This document shows positions 52,498 to 61,776 of a stretch of 64,000 nucleotides of DNA, one piece after another (the first letter of the stretch is position 1; each line of letters begins with the position of its first letter). The position numbers were made by a program, and so were the translations under genes. This DNA comes from CADEDV01 sp964437415 (lineage in GTDB: Bacteria > Bacteroidota > Bacteroidia > Chitinophagales > Chitinophagaceae), in NCBI GenBank assembly GCA_964437415.1, contig CAYTGN010000013.1, forward strand, positions 25,686-89,685, in the 5' to 3' direction. The notes beneath the pieces were generated by a model. That model searched no databases. It saw only the letters and a program-made list of their open reading frames with translations, and was not told the DNA's origin.

Positions 52498-53610
52498 ATG
52501 AAATCATTAATTCTCACTCCCCTGTCGGCATTGTTTTTTTTGCCGCTTCACCTGAGTAATACAAAAAGTATTTCCGGCCGCCATATCACAGAAAAGCCTG
52601 TGATGGCCAATGCAGAAAAAGATCTTTTTTCCAGTGATGAAGTGCTGCAGATAAAACTGACCGGCAATGTAAGGGATGCGTTGGGGGACCGGAGCAAAAA
52701 TCCGAAGTATTACGATTTCTCTGTAGTTTATCAGGAGGAAAACGGCACTGAGGCATCAGCGCCGGTCCGGGTCAGGACAAGGGGCCATTTCCGAAAAGAT
52801 AAATCCAATTGCGGAACCCCGCCTTTATTGTTGAATTTTACCAACAAAAATCAGACAGAGTCTTCGCTTTTCTATAACCGCGACAAAGTGAAACTGGTGA
52901 TGCCCTGCAAAGGCGATGAATATGTGGTGAGGGAATATCTTATCTATAAATTGTATAATCTTATTACTCCAAGAAGCTTTCGGGCAAGATTGGTGAAAGT
53001 AACTCTTGATGATTCGATCCGGAAAAAAACTACTGGTCCTTTTTACGGCGTTTTGCTGGAAGAAGAAGAAAGTGTGGCAAAACGAAACGGTATGAAACCC
53101 GTAGAACCCAAAATGCTAAAACCACACCAGGCGGATTCCGAATCATTTCTTACCATGGCTGTTTTCCAATATATGGTTGGCAATACAGACTGGTCAACAC
53201 AATATCGTCAAAACCTGAAGTTCCTGGTAAAGGAAGATAACGACCTGCCTGTGCCTGTGCCTTATGATTTTGACCATGCGGGGCTGGTTGATGCACCTTA
53301 TGCCCAACCAGCAGAAGAATTGCAGATGCGGTCAGTGACGGAAAGAAGATACAGGGGTTATTGCGCTACGGATATGACCGTGTTTGACCCTGTATTTGCA
53401 AAATTCAAAAGCTTGAAACAAGAGTTTTATAAAGTGTATAGTTCCTGCACCATGCTGGATGCAAAGTTTATCAAATCAGCCACCAAATTCTTAGATGATT
53501 TTTACGCTACGCTTGATAATCCCAAAGCGGTGCAGAAAGATTTTGGTTATCCCTGTGATAAAAACGGTACCGGTAATATTGTGATCAAGGGATTGAGGGA
53601 AGATGATTGA
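52498..53610 (+). CDS. CotH-like secreted kinase-fold protein
   Basis: A 370-aa protein with a signal peptide (MKSLILTPLSALFFLPLHLS). The body has the CotH-type pattern of an atypical protein kinase: REYLIYKLYNLITPRSFRAR, GPFYGVLLEEEE, AVFQYMVGNTDWS and the metal-binding PVPYDFDHAGLV. Canonical CotH kinases phosphorylate spore-coat proteins; in non-sporing Bacteroidota related proteins may modify surface structures. The family assignment is by motif only, and the catalytic residues were not all verified. Confidence 0.6.
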   Translation: MKSLILTPLSALFFLPLHLSNTKSISGRHITEKPVMANAEKDLFSSDEVLQIKLTGNVRDALGDRSKNPKYYDFSVVYQEENGTEASAPVRVRTRGHFRKDKSNCGTPPLLLNFTNKNQTESSLFYNRDKVKLVMPCKGDEYVVREYLIYKLYNLITPRSFRARLVKVTLDDSIRKKTTGPFYGVLLEEEESVAKRNGMKPVEPKMLKPHQADSESFLTMAVFQYMVGNTDWSTQYRQNLKFLVKEDNDLPVPVPYDFDHAGLVDAPYAQPAEELQMRSVTERRYRGYCATDMTVFDPVFAKFKSLKQEFYKVYSSCTMLDAKFIKSATKFLDDFYATLDNPKAVQKDFGYPCDKNGTGNIVIKGLREDD

Positions 53611-53626
53611 GAGTATGAAATTATAT

Positions 53627-53661
53627 GAAAAAGCCCCGGAGATCAATCTCCGGGCTTTTTC
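53627..53661. terminator. Bidirectional terminator between convergent genes
   Basis: Long inverted repeat, left arm GAAAAAGCCCCGGAGAT with right arm ATCTCCGGGCTTTTTC and one bulged C, with A-rich and T-rich ends on both strands. It serves the CotH-like gene (plus) and the YceI gene (minus). Confidence 0.88.
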
Positions 53662-53679
53662 ATTTGTATTGCTGTGCGG

Positions 53680-54225
53680 TTATTTAAATTCAGCAGAGAC
53701 AGTAATCTTTGGTTCTTTAGCCACTTTGCCTGCATCAATAGGAACACCTGTGATACCAAAATCAGCCAGTGTGATTGAAAACTCAGAAGCAGCGCTTATT
53801 GTTCCGTTGTTCACAACTACTGTACCCGGAGCTGTAACGGGTTTCGAAACTCCTCTTATGGTCAGGTCTCCGGCAACAGATACTGTGTAGGTGCCGTCTT
53901 TTTCAAAATTCACTTTTGAGGGGTCGGTAACAGTTCCTTTGAAAGTAAACTTGGGAAACTCATCGGAGTTGAGCCATTTTTTATCATTGAAATGTTCCTG
54001 TATGGTGGGATTGGAGAATGCAAAATTCTTTACGGTAGCTTCAAACTGCACCGCGCCTGTTTTTGTGTCAAGAGCAGCGATCACCGTTTTGTTTTCAGCT
54101 TTTGGCAGACGGTCAATAGCCGTGCTGGCATCAAAAGCTACGGTAGCAGAAGTAGTGGTCTTCTTTTGGGCAAACAGGCTGAAACCAAGGGCAATGAAAG
54201 AAAGAAATAAGATTGTTTTTCTCAT
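53680..54225 (-). CDS. YceI-family protein
   Basis: A 181-aa protein with a signal peptide ending near LFAQ. The mature part has the YceI lipocalin-like signature: FDASTAIDRLPKAENKTV, HFNDKKWLNSDEFPKFTF (the DxxxxPxxxF region) and LTIRGVSKPVTAPGTV. YceI proteins bind polyprenoid-type lipids in the periplasm. In Bacteroidota they often act with electron-transport genes; here the neighbour is an OB-fold protein. Confidence 0.93.
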   Translation of the reverse strand: MRKTILFLSFIALGFSLFAQKKTTTSATVAFDASTAIDRLPKAENKTVIAALDTKTGAVQFEATVKNFAFSNPTIQEHFNDKKWLNSDEFPKFTFKGTVTDPSKVNFEKDGTYTVSVAGDLTIRGVSKPVTAPGTVVVNNGTISAASEFSITLADFGITGVPIDAGKVAKEPKITVSAEFK

Positions 54226-54251
54226 TTGGTTATTTTTTTAGTTGCTGATAT

Positions 54252-54722
54252 TTATTTTTTATTTAATGCTGCTCTTTTGAAAGTAATAGATGTTGTTTCG
54301 AGTATGTCGCTGTAAATACTTCCGCTGCAGGAACCTTTTATTGAAACCGTATCTCCTGTTTTAAGGCTTTTGCCTTCTTCCAAATGCTGTTCCTGGAAAG
54401 CGAAAATGATATAGCTGCCTGATGTGCTGTCAACGAACTTTACATTAACTGTTGAAGAGTCTGGTGACTCCAGTTCAGAAACCGTGCCGTTTACAGTTAT
54501 AATTTTGTCGGCATATTTAGCATTAGCAGCGCTGTCGTTATCAAGGAACTCTTTGATCAATTCATTCGCATTGACGGAATAAGCCGCTTTGCGGTTGCTG
54601 GTATCGGCAAACTTTTCCGTGGCAACTATCCAATATGTAACCGCCAGCCCTATTACCAGCACAAGCCCGGCAAAGAATGCAGGCTTAATCCAGCGCTTCC
54701 TTTTTTGCTTTATTTCAGACAT
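54252..54722 (-). CDS. Membrane-anchored OB-fold (tRNA_anti-like) protein
   Basis: A 156-aa protein with a basic N-terminus, one transmembrane anchor (about residues 13-32) and a periplasmic OB fold. The OB region (about 70-150) is visible as KYADKIITVNGTVSELE and TGDTVSIKGSCSGS, matching the tRNA_anti-like family. No nucleic-acid partner is known for these exported members. It lies 26 bases upstream (minus strand) of the YceI gene, with which it likely shares a transcript. Confidence 0.75.
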   Translation of the reverse strand: MSEIKQKRKRWIKPAFFAGLVLVIGLAVTYWIVATEKFADTSNRKAAYSVNANELIKEFLDNDSAANAKYADKIITVNGTVSELESPDSSTVNVKFVDSTSGSYIIFAFQEQHLEEGKSLKTGDTVSIKGSCSGSIYSDILETTSITFKRAALNKK

Positions 54723-54830
54723 GTTGGTTGTTTAAACAGGTGCTGTGCGTAATAGTTCAGAAATCAAAGGCAAATATACAATGTTTAAACATCGATATAC
54801 AAGTTTCGGGTGTAAAATTTTTGTGAAGAT

Positions 54831-54858
54831 AAAAAACGGTCAGCTGAGGCTGACCGTT
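54831..54858 (-). terminator. Terminator of recA
   Basis: Perfect 10-bp stem AACGGTCAGC / GCTGACCGTT (54835-54858) with a 4-base loop. On the minus strand it is followed by T6. It lies 38 bases after the recA stop. Confidence 0.9.
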
Positions 54859-54896
54859 CATACTTATTAACTCATTGTAAAACAACAACAAAACCG

Positions 54897-55928
54897 TTAT
54901 GCTGCCTGCATTTCCTTGATTTTCTCCCTGATCTTTCCTTCAATTTCTTTGGCTAACTCGGGATTATCGAAAAGCAATTGTTTCACAGCATCCCGGCCCT
55001 GTCCGAGTTTATCGTTATTGTAGCTGTACCAGCTACCGCTTTTCTGCACAATTCCCAATTCGGCGCCCATGTCAATGATCTCTCCTGTTTTGGAAATACC
55101 TTCGCCAAAGATGATGTCAAACTCGGCTGCCCGGAAAGGAGGCGCTACCTTGTTTTTCACCACCTTCACCTTTACCCTGTTACCAACAGCCTCATCACCA
55201 TCTTTTATTTGGGTCATCCGGCGAATATCCAACCGTACAGACGCATAGAATTTTAATGCATTGCCACCCGTAGTGGTTTCAGGGTTGCCAAACATCACGC
55301 CGATCTTTTCCCGCAACTGGTTGATGAAAATGCAGATAGTATTTGTTTTGGAAATGGTAGCTGTGAGTTTTCTCAACGCCTGGCTCATAAGCCTTGCCTG
55401 CAAGCCCATTTTGCTGTCGCCCATTTCTCCTTCGAGTTCTCCTTTGGGAACCAATGCGGCCACCGAGTCTATCACCACCACATCCAATGCACCGGAAAGG
55501 ATCAGCCTGTCGGCTATCTCCAGCGCCTGTTCGCCATAATCAGGTTGTGATATTAAAAGATTGTCAACATCCACTCCCAGTTTTTGCGCATAGCTGCTGT
55601 CAAACGCATGCTCGGCATCAATGATAGCACACATGCCGCCTTTTTTCTGCGCTTCGGCAATAACATGCGTAGCAACAGTGGTTTTACCGGATGATTCCGG
55701 GCCATAGATCTCAACAACCCTCCCACGGGGCAACCCGCCAATGCCCAGGGCGACATCAAGCCCAAGGGAGCCGGTGGATACTACCTCAATTTCATGCACA
55801 CCTTTTTCATTCATCATCATTACACTGCCTTTACCAAAATCTTTATCGATTTTGTCCATGGTCAGCTTCAGCGCTTTCAGTTTTTCGTTGTTGGTTGACA
55901 TATCGGTGTTTTTTTCTGTTTTTGCCAT
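54897..55928 (-). CDS. recA: Recombinase RecA
   Basis: A 343-aa RecA with Walker A GPESSGKT (Lys82), the L1 region GLQARLMSQALRKLTATISK, and NTICIFINQLREKIGVMFG. It drives homologous strand exchange and, where present, LexA cleavage in the SOS response. Length and order are standard. Preceded by a good promoter (55937-55966) with an unusually short leader, and followed by a strong terminator. No lexA box pattern was recognised with confidence. Confidence 0.98.
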   Translation of the reverse strand: MAKTEKNTDMSTNNEKLKALKLTMDKIDKDFGKGSVMMMNEKGVHEIEVVSTGSLGLDVALGIGGLPRGRVVEIYGPESSGKTTVATHVIAEAQKKGGMCAIIDAEHAFDSSYAQKLGVDVDNLLISQPDYGEQALEIADRLILSGALDVVVIDSVAALVPKGELEGEMGDSKMGLQARLMSQALRKLTATISKTNTICIFINQLREKIGVMFGNPETTTGGNALKFYASVRLDIRRMTQIKDGDEAVGNRVKVKVVKNKVAPPFRAAEFDIIFGEGISKTGEIIDMGAELGIVQKSGSWYSYNNDKLGQGRDAVKQLLFDNPELAKEIEGKIREKIKEMQAA

Positions 55929-55936
55929 AATCAGGG

Positions 55937-55966
55937 TAAAGTTAGGGGGTTCTGTTATCCTGCAAA
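55937..55966 (-). promoter_or_regulatory. Promoter for recA
   Basis: On the minus strand TTTG (55966-55963), an 18-base spacer and TAACTTTA (55944-55937), the -7 box having one mismatch. Only 8 bases separate the box from the ATG, so the leader is very short. Confidence 0.65.
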
Positions 55967-56033
55967 AAATTCTGCCGGGACAACGAAACTAAATGATTTA
56001 GTATTACAAAGCTAATATTTTGGGTAATTTTTT

Positions 56034-56726
56034 TTAAGCAAACAACCCCGCTATCAGCAAAGACAACACACCGCCGGCCAGTCCGCTGTAAATTTCGGTA
56101 TTGCTGTGATCAGATACCAGCAACCGGGCTGTGCATACCATTCCTGCAATTAATAGCGCTACAGAAATATAAACGCCAAAGCTGATGCTGGCCGAAAATG
56201 CCAGGTGCAGAAAGTATGCCGCCAGCACACCCATGGCGATGGCATGCAGGCTCACTTTCATGTAAATATTCATAAGCCATGCAATAATGCTGGCTAAGAA
56301 AACTGCCAGTGAGAACAAAACGATCTCTTTGGGAGAGCCATACAGGTTGCGCCACACATTCCATATCCAGAATGACCAGGTCATGGTAGCCAGCAAGGGA
56401 ATGATGCGTTCCCGCTGTGTTCGCAGCAGAAGTGAAGGAATAAACCCCAGCCCCTTCAGCAACAGCACGGTCACCAGCGGAAAAAAAGTATACATCAGAA
56501 TGGATTGCAGGAGTGTCAGCATTTTATCCCTGGGAGAAATACCGGCAAAAATATACGGATGCTCATAAAGCAGGAAAAGCATCACATACACAGGAACAAA
56601 AACAGGGTGAAAAATGTAAGAAACAATATTGGCTGCTATTCTTATTGCTGGAAGCTGCCGGTCTTTATCACCCATAATAATTTCTTTTAACCCGTTGCGG
56701 TCATCCACTACCAGTCTTGTGCTCAT
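56034..56726 (-). CDS. PAP2-like integral membrane protein
   Basis: A 230-aa membrane protein with about six helices. The C-terminal half resembles PAP2 phosphatases: MKVSLHAIAMGVLAAY stands where PSGH would be and VSDHSNTEIYSGLAGG stands for the SRxxxxxHxxxD motif. The first PAP2 motif (KxxxxxxRP) is not evident. It may be an inactive or lipid-binding relative. The start could also be the in-frame ATG at 56675. Confidence 0.6.
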   Translation of the reverse strand: MSTRLVVDDRNGLKEIIMGDKDRQLPAIRIAANIVSYIFHPVFVPVYVMLFLLYEHPYIFAGISPRDKMLTLLQSILMYTFFPLVTVLLLKGLGFIPSLLLRTQRERIIPLLATMTWSFWIWNVWRNLYGSPKEIVLFSLAVFLASIIAWLMNIYMKVSLHAIAMGVLAAYFLHLAFSASISFGVYISVALLIAGMVCTARLLVSDHSNTEIYSGLAGGVLSLLIAGLFA

Positions 56727-56825
56727 AGAGAGGGCTTTGATCTCGCAAAGTAAAGCAATCCGTAAAAAGGGTGTGGTTTTTGTATGTTTATTTTCCTGTC
56801 AAAAACGATCACCAAACCACCATTC

Positions 56826-57254
56826 ATGAAGAAGATATTTTTTGCCTTTAGCCTTTTGTTGCTCTTTCAGCAGGGGGTTGCCCAAAAATCTAATAAGACC
56901 CGTTTGCAGGAAGTGTATGATGCCATCAAAGATGCGGGTATTGCAGAACCTGATTTTGTAATGGCGCAGTGTATTCAGGAAACCGGCTGGCTGGGATGTA
57001 AGAACTGCTGCCTTCGCAACCATAATCTTTTTGGATTTTACCTGCGCAACAGGTGTATGAAATTTGAATCGGAGGAGGCCTGTATTGCTTATTATAAAAA
57101 GTGGCAGGATAAACGTTATCCCAAATGGAAAGCCAAACACCCCAAAGGCACATATTATGATTTCCTCAAAGCTGCAAAATATGCCACAGGAGATAAGTAT
57201 AACAATGAGATAAGACCCAAGGTGGTCTGGGTGAAGAAGAATCTCAGTTTATAG
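56826..57254 (+). CDS. Secreted glucosaminidase-domain protein
   Basis: A 142-aa protein. I start at the ATG at 56826 because the signal peptide (MKKIFFAFSLLLLFQQGVAQ) follows. The mature part is a glucosaminidase/FlgJ-type domain with catalytic Glu in VMAQCIQETGWLG, then the NHNLFGFY motif, AYYKKWQDKRYP and FLKAAKYATGDKYNNEI. It probably cleaves peptidoglycan. There are extra cysteines (CKNCC). Convergent with the AlgX-like gene. Confidence 0.85.
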   Translation: MKKIFFAFSLLLLFQQGVAQKSNKTRLQEVYDAIKDAGIAEPDFVMAQCIQETGWLGCKNCCLRNHNLFGFYLRNRCMKFESEEACIAYYKKWQDKRYPKWKAKHPKGTYYDFLKAAKYATGDKYNNEIRPKVVWVKKNLSL

Positions 57255-57323
57255 TTTTTAATTTTAGGAGTCACAGTTGCTTATTAATTTTTGCAACAGG
57301 CCGATACGAATTTTCACGGAGCT

Positions 57324-58604
57324 TTACTTTTTCAGTCCTTTGATCTTGTTGATATGAAACGGAGTGTGGGCTGCAAAAATATTATTGATGAACAGCAGCT
57401 CATTGATCTTTTCTTTTTTCATCAGCGCAACGATATTGCCATCAAAATACCGCTGGTCCACAACGATCACTTTTTCATAATTGTTGATCAGGAACGGCGC
57501 AAAAGCATTGCCGTATGATTCTTTAACAAGTAAAATACGGCGGCCATTCTTTTTCTGTGTTTCCATTTTCACCACCGGCAGGTCGCCCTGCAGGAACACA
57601 GAATAACTAAACGCTCCTTTTACTGACTCTGCATACATTTTTGATCTGAACCACACCCCCGGCGCTTTTTTATCGCCAATATAAAAGTTTATAGAATCCC
57701 GGAACTGGTAGTAAGTGACGGAGTCGGGATTTTTTTGCAGCTTCGGGTCACGGGTCAGGCGATACAAGGAACCCAGAAATGCAGGCTTCACCTTGTAGGG
57801 GACTGTATCTAATGAAACAGCTGACAGCCCGGCTTCTTTACAAAAAGCCACATACGCATAATAGGCTCCAAGACTTGTCCAGTGGTGATCGGTGTTGAAA
57901 TAGATGTATTCCTCCCGATGCTTGCGCAATTCATCAATAGCCCACACTTTTTTGATATTGGAGTCAAGATTTTTGTAAATGTTCTCGATGGCAGGGCGGT
58001 TGGGCTTCTGCATGTTCTTATACTTTTCAGTGATCTCAAATTCCAGCGCCACGGGGATAACAAGATTATATACCTGCAAACCAGGAATGCCAAGCCGGTT
58101 ATAGGTATTGATAACATTCGCATACGACTTTCCCATTTGCGGCCCGCCGCCAAACATTTCAAAACCGCGGTTTTTGAACACAAACAATTGCTTTTTAACC
58201 TCGCCTTTTTCACCCATATCGGGCAGGATGGAAGGGATGTTATTTTCTGCGCTGGTATCAGCCGCCTGTTCGTTGGCCTCTGCATTGTTCAGCGCATCGT
58301 AGATTTTGATCTCACCTGATTCAAAGCCAAAACTGTTCCGGAACGAGCGGGACAAGCTGATCCATTGGTCCCGCCAGGGAAAATTATCAGCATAGTATTG
58401 TTCAATTTTCCGGAAATAATCGCCGCTGAATAATGCACTGTCTGAGTATCCGGGAAAAGAAGCCAGTTTGCGGTTCTCCATTTCCGAAACCGACTGCTTT
58501 TTCATGGCCAGTGAAGCAATACCACCGGTGAGCAGCAACAGGCAGAATACGACCACATTGATGTATTGAATCTTCTGTATGCTATATTTTTCTTGGTTGA
58601 TCAT
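57324..58604 (-). CDS. AlgX-like (DHHW-type) SGNH O-acetyltransferase
   Basis: A 426-aa protein with an N-terminal anchor (about residues 12-34). It contains the DHHW motif (FNTDHHWTSLGAYYAY, residues about 240-255) and the SGNH serine region LLVKESYGNAFAPFL. This matches the periplasmic transferase half of AlgX/AlgJ-type O-acetylation systems. It lies 21 bases after the MBOAT gene, which would pass acetyl groups across the membrane. The recipient glycan is not known. One key residue in the SGNH block is Glu rather than the usual Asp (KESYG for DSYG). Confidence 0.85.
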   Translation of the reverse strand: MINQEKYSIQKIQYINVVVFCLLLLTGGIASLAMKKQSVSEMENRKLASFPGYSDSALFSGDYFRKIEQYYADNFPWRDQWISLSRSFRNSFGFESGEIKIYDALNNAEANEQAADTSAENNIPSILPDMGEKGEVKKQLFVFKNRGFEMFGGGPQMGKSYANVINTYNRLGIPGLQVYNLVIPVALEFEITEKYKNMQKPNRPAIENIYKNLDSNIKKVWAIDELRKHREEYIYFNTDHHWTSLGAYYAYVAFCKEAGLSAVSLDTVPYKVKPAFLGSLYRLTRDPKLQKNPDSVTYYQFRDSINFYIGDKKAPGVWFRSKMYAESVKGAFSYSVFLQGDLPVVKMETQKKNGRRILLVKESYGNAFAPFLINNYEKVIVVDQRYFDGNIVALMKKEKINELLFINNIFAAHTPFHINKIKGLKK

Positions 58605-58625
58605 TATCTCAATCTGATTTGCCGG

Positions 58626-60053
58626 TTAAAAGCGAAAATAAATAAACGGGTTATAACTTTTGCCCACCAGTTGCGCCACACAAAGAAAAATGAATAGTGC
58701 ATTTGCTGCCATAGTGGTCATTTCAAACCAGGCCGTTCTTTGCATGTTTTCTTCTGCCCATTTTTTCACCCTTTGATATACGGGCATGCAAAGAACGATA
58801 ACAGCAAGCAGCCAGATCAAATGAGCAGTAAGGTCGCTGGCTACTTCTGTACTCCGGCCATCGCCGGCGCTGAACGAAAACAACTTGCCAAAATAAGCTA
58901 ACAATATTTTTGTGTCGGTAAAATAGAAGATCACCCAGCCGGGAATAACGATGAGCAGCGCATACACATGTGAAAAGAACCGGGGAATTTTCTGCAGGTA
59001 TTTCAGCAGGAATGCTTTTTCCAGCGAAATGAAAATAAAGAAATACAAGCCCCAGAAGATAAAATTCCAGCTGGCGCCATGCCACAGTCCTGTTAGAAAC
59101 CAGACGATGAAAAGATTGAGGTAAATATGTTTTTTATTGCCGCCAAGCGGTATATACACATAGTCGCGGAAGAAGGAGCCTAATGAAATGTGCCATCGTC
59201 GCCAGAAGTCGGTGATGGATGTGGCGGTGTAGGGATAATTGAAATTTTCATGAAAATGAAAACCAAACATGCGGCCGATGCCAATGGCCATATCTGAATA
59301 ACCCGAAAAATCAAAATAGATCTGGATGGCAAACATGATCAGCCCCAGCCAGGCGCCACCTGTGCTCAGCGATGAGAGTTCGGTCATCGTCAGCAGGTCG
59401 CTGTTATCGCCCATGTATTTTTTCACCAGTTCGGCAGCAATATTGGCGATGACCACTTTTTTAAACAACCCGATGCAAAACCGGGAGATGCCGGCGCTGA
59501 TGTCGGAAAGTTTTTCTTTGCGGTTGTCAATTTCATGGGCAATATGGGCATAGCGGACAATGGGGCCGGCCACCAGTTGGGAATACAGTGAAACATACAT
59601 CAGGAACTTGATGAATGATCGCTGCACTTTTACTTCGTTGCGATATACATCAACCGTATAGGAGATCGTTTGAAAGGTGTAAAAAGAAATACCAATAGGC
59701 AAGGCAAAATGCGGCAGGCCAAAGGAAGTACCGAAAAGATTGTTGACATTTTCTACAATAAAGCTGCTGTATTTGAAAGTGCCCAGCAGACCCAGGTTGA
59801 TGATGAGCGATGAAAGCAATCCTATTTTGGCGCCCAGTTTTCCCCGGTATTTTTCGATGATCTTCGCATTGAAAAAATCTACAAAGGCGGAGAAAATCAT
59901 CAGGGTGATCCAGATGGGTTCGCCCCAGCCATAAAAGATCAGGGAAAAAGCAATCAGAATGATATTGCGCCAGGTGGGGTTTTTAGTGCTGTAATAAAGG
60001 AGCAGGTTCAGCGGCAAAAACAGGAAAAGAAACAATAGGCTGGCGAATACCAT
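58626..60053 (-). CDS. MBOAT-family membrane O-acyltransferase
   Basis: A 475-aa integral membrane protein with about ten or more helices. The MBOAT core is clear: SITDFWRRWHISLGSFFRDY, PLGGNKKHIYLNLFIVW, and the catalytic His in GLWHGASWNFIFWG. It transfers acetyl groups from cytoplasmic acetyl-CoA to a periplasmic partner. It is directly upstream of the AlgX-like gene in the same transcript, so the two form an O-acetylation module. No glycan polymerase or exporter is nearby. Confidence 0.93.
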   Translation of the reverse strand: MVFASLLFLFLFLPLNLLLYYSTKNPTWRNIILIAFSLIFYGWGEPIWITLMIFSAFVDFFNAKIIEKYRGKLGAKIGLLSSLIINLGLLGTFKYSSFIVENVNNLFGTSFGLPHFALPIGISFYTFQTISYTVDVYRNEVKVQRSFIKFLMYVSLYSQLVAGPIVRYAHIAHEIDNRKEKLSDISAGISRFCIGLFKKVVIANIAAELVKKYMGDNSDLLTMTELSSLSTGGAWLGLIMFAIQIYFDFSGYSDMAIGIGRMFGFHFHENFNYPYTATSITDFWRRWHISLGSFFRDYVYIPLGGNKKHIYLNLFIVWFLTGLWHGASWNFIFWGLYFFIFISLEKAFLLKYLQKIPRFFSHVYALLIVIPGWVIFYFTDTKILLAYFGKLFSFSAGDGRSTEVASDLTAHLIWLLAVIVLCMPVYQRVKKWAEENMQRTAWFEMTTMAANALFIFLCVAQLVGKSYNPFIYFRF

Positions 60054-60190
60054 ACGGGCAGGGTTGTCAGGTGTTTAGCTGTGTAAAATACGGCTTTGTT
60101 TTGTTCTTTTATAATGCATAGGAACAAAAAAGCTTTGTTGGTTGCAATACCAGCGAGTGGGTATTTGAAAATTTTAGGGAGAAGCAATAA

Positions 60191-61681
60191 TCATAATTCT
60201 TTCCTCAATCTCGCCACCGGAATATTCAATTGCTCCCGGTATTTGGCCACTGTGCGGCGGGCAATATTGTAGCCCTTTTCCTGCAGCATTTCAGTGAGCC
60301 GTTCATCGCTCAGAGGTCTTTTCTTGTTCTCTGCCTCTATCAGGTCGCTGAGTATCTTTTTCACTTCCCTTGTTGACACTTCTTCACCGCTGTCGGTGCT
60401 CAGCGATTCGCTGAAGAAGAATTTGAGGCGATAAGTTCCGAATTCTGTTTGCACAAACTTGCTGTTGGCCACCCGGCTCACGGTCGAAATATCCAGGTTG
60501 GTCTTTTCAGCAATATCCTTCAGGATCATGGGTCGCAGGCTGGTTTCATCTCCTGTCAGGAAAAACTCATGCTGGTGTTCCATGATGGCATTCATGGTGC
60601 TGAGCAAGGTATGTTGCCGCTGTTTGATGGCATCAATGAACCATTTGGCAGCATCTATCTTTTGTTTGATGAAAATAACAGCTTCTTTTTGACGCTTGTC
60701 TTTCTTGGCGCCACGGTCATATTCTTTCAGCATGTCGCGGTAGCCTTCGCTGATACGGAGTTCAGGAGCATTGCGACTGTTGAGGGTCAGTTCTAATTTG
60801 CCGCCGTTATTAAAAATGAAAAAATCGGGTACAACATAGCTTTCGGCCTTGTTGATCTCACCCACGTTGCCGCCTGGTTTGGGATTCAGACGGATGATCT
60901 GCTGCATCACATCCTTGAGTTGGTCTTCATCTAAGTTCAGCCCCCTTTGAATTTTCTCGTAATGTTTCTTGGTGAATTCATCAAAGTATTTTTTAATAGC
61001 AAGAATGGCAGTATCCACTTTTTTTCCTTCATCCTTCTGTCGTTGCAACTGGATCAGCAAACATTCCTGCAGGTCACGGGCCGCCACTCCCGGCGGATCG
61101 AAATGCTGTATCTTTTTGATGATGGCTTCCACTTCTTCGTCCGATGCGATGATGTTTTGGCGGAAAGCAAGATCGTCCACAATGGCGGCGGTTTCTCTTC
61201 GCAGGTAACCATCTTCATCAATGCTGCCCACGATTTGTTCTGCGATGCGCTGTTCTTTCTCATCTAATTTCAGCAGTCCCAACTGGTCGAGAAGCAGGTC
61301 GAAAAAACTGGTCTCTGTTTTATGGGGAATTGTTTTCCTGTCGTCGTCATCCGGGTAATTATCATCCCGCAGTTTGTAGTCGGCCACATCATCATCACCA
61401 TCCGACACATATTCGCTGACATCAATATTGTCGTATTCATCTTCGCTGCCATCCGGGTCATCATATTCTTCTTCACCATTTTCGCTGAACTCGTCTTTCA
61501 GTTCATCGGCGTTCTCATCATGTTTTTCTTCTTCCAGTTCCAGGGCGGGATTTTCTTCCAGTTCTTCTTTGATGCGTACTTCAAGGTTGGCCGTAGGCAC
61601 CTGCAGCAGTTTCATCAGCTGAATCTGCTGGGGCGATAGCTTTTGTAATAATTTCTGTTGTAAGCTCTGGCTGAGGGCCAT
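60191..61681 (-). CDS. rpoN: RNA polymerase sigma-54 factor
   Basis: A 496-aa sigma-54. Region I is the Gln/Leu-rich N-terminus (LQQKLLQKLSPQQIQLMKLL, ending ELEENPALELEE). Region II is a long acidic stretch (residues about 55-130, rich in Asp and Glu). The core-binding domain follows, and the C-terminal RpoN box is ARRTVAKYREQL (about residues 474-485), followed by NIPVARLRKEL. No bacterial enhancer-binding protein gene is in the window, so its regulon is elsewhere. A short hairpin lies beyond the stop, near 60130. Confidence 0.95.
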   Translation of the reverse strand: MALSQSLQQKLLQKLSPQQIQLMKLLQVPTANLEVRIKEELEENPALELEEEKHDENADELKDEFSENGEEEYDDPDGSEDEYDNIDVSEYVSDGDDDVADYKLRDDNYPDDDDRKTIPHKTETSFFDLLLDQLGLLKLDEKEQRIAEQIVGSIDEDGYLRRETAAIVDDLAFRQNIIASDEEVEAIIKKIQHFDPPGVAARDLQECLLIQLQRQKDEGKKVDTAILAIKKYFDEFTKKHYEKIQRGLNLDEDQLKDVMQQIIRLNPKPGGNVGEINKAESYVVPDFFIFNNGGKLELTLNSRNAPELRISEGYRDMLKEYDRGAKKDKRQKEAVIFIKQKIDAAKWFIDAIKQRQHTLLSTMNAIMEHQHEFFLTGDETSLRPMILKDIAEKTNLDISTVSRVANSKFVQTEFGTYRLKFFFSESLSTDSGEEVSTREVKKILSDLIEAENKKRPLSDERLTEMLQEKGYNIARRTVAKYREQLNIPVARLRKEL

Positions 61682-61776
61682 GGTTCGTTCTGTTGTTTTG
61701 CGGCAGGCTCATTTTTTTAAAATTCCGGCCAATTATCAAAAATCAGGCCGTAAATTTACAGAACAATGAGCGAAGC

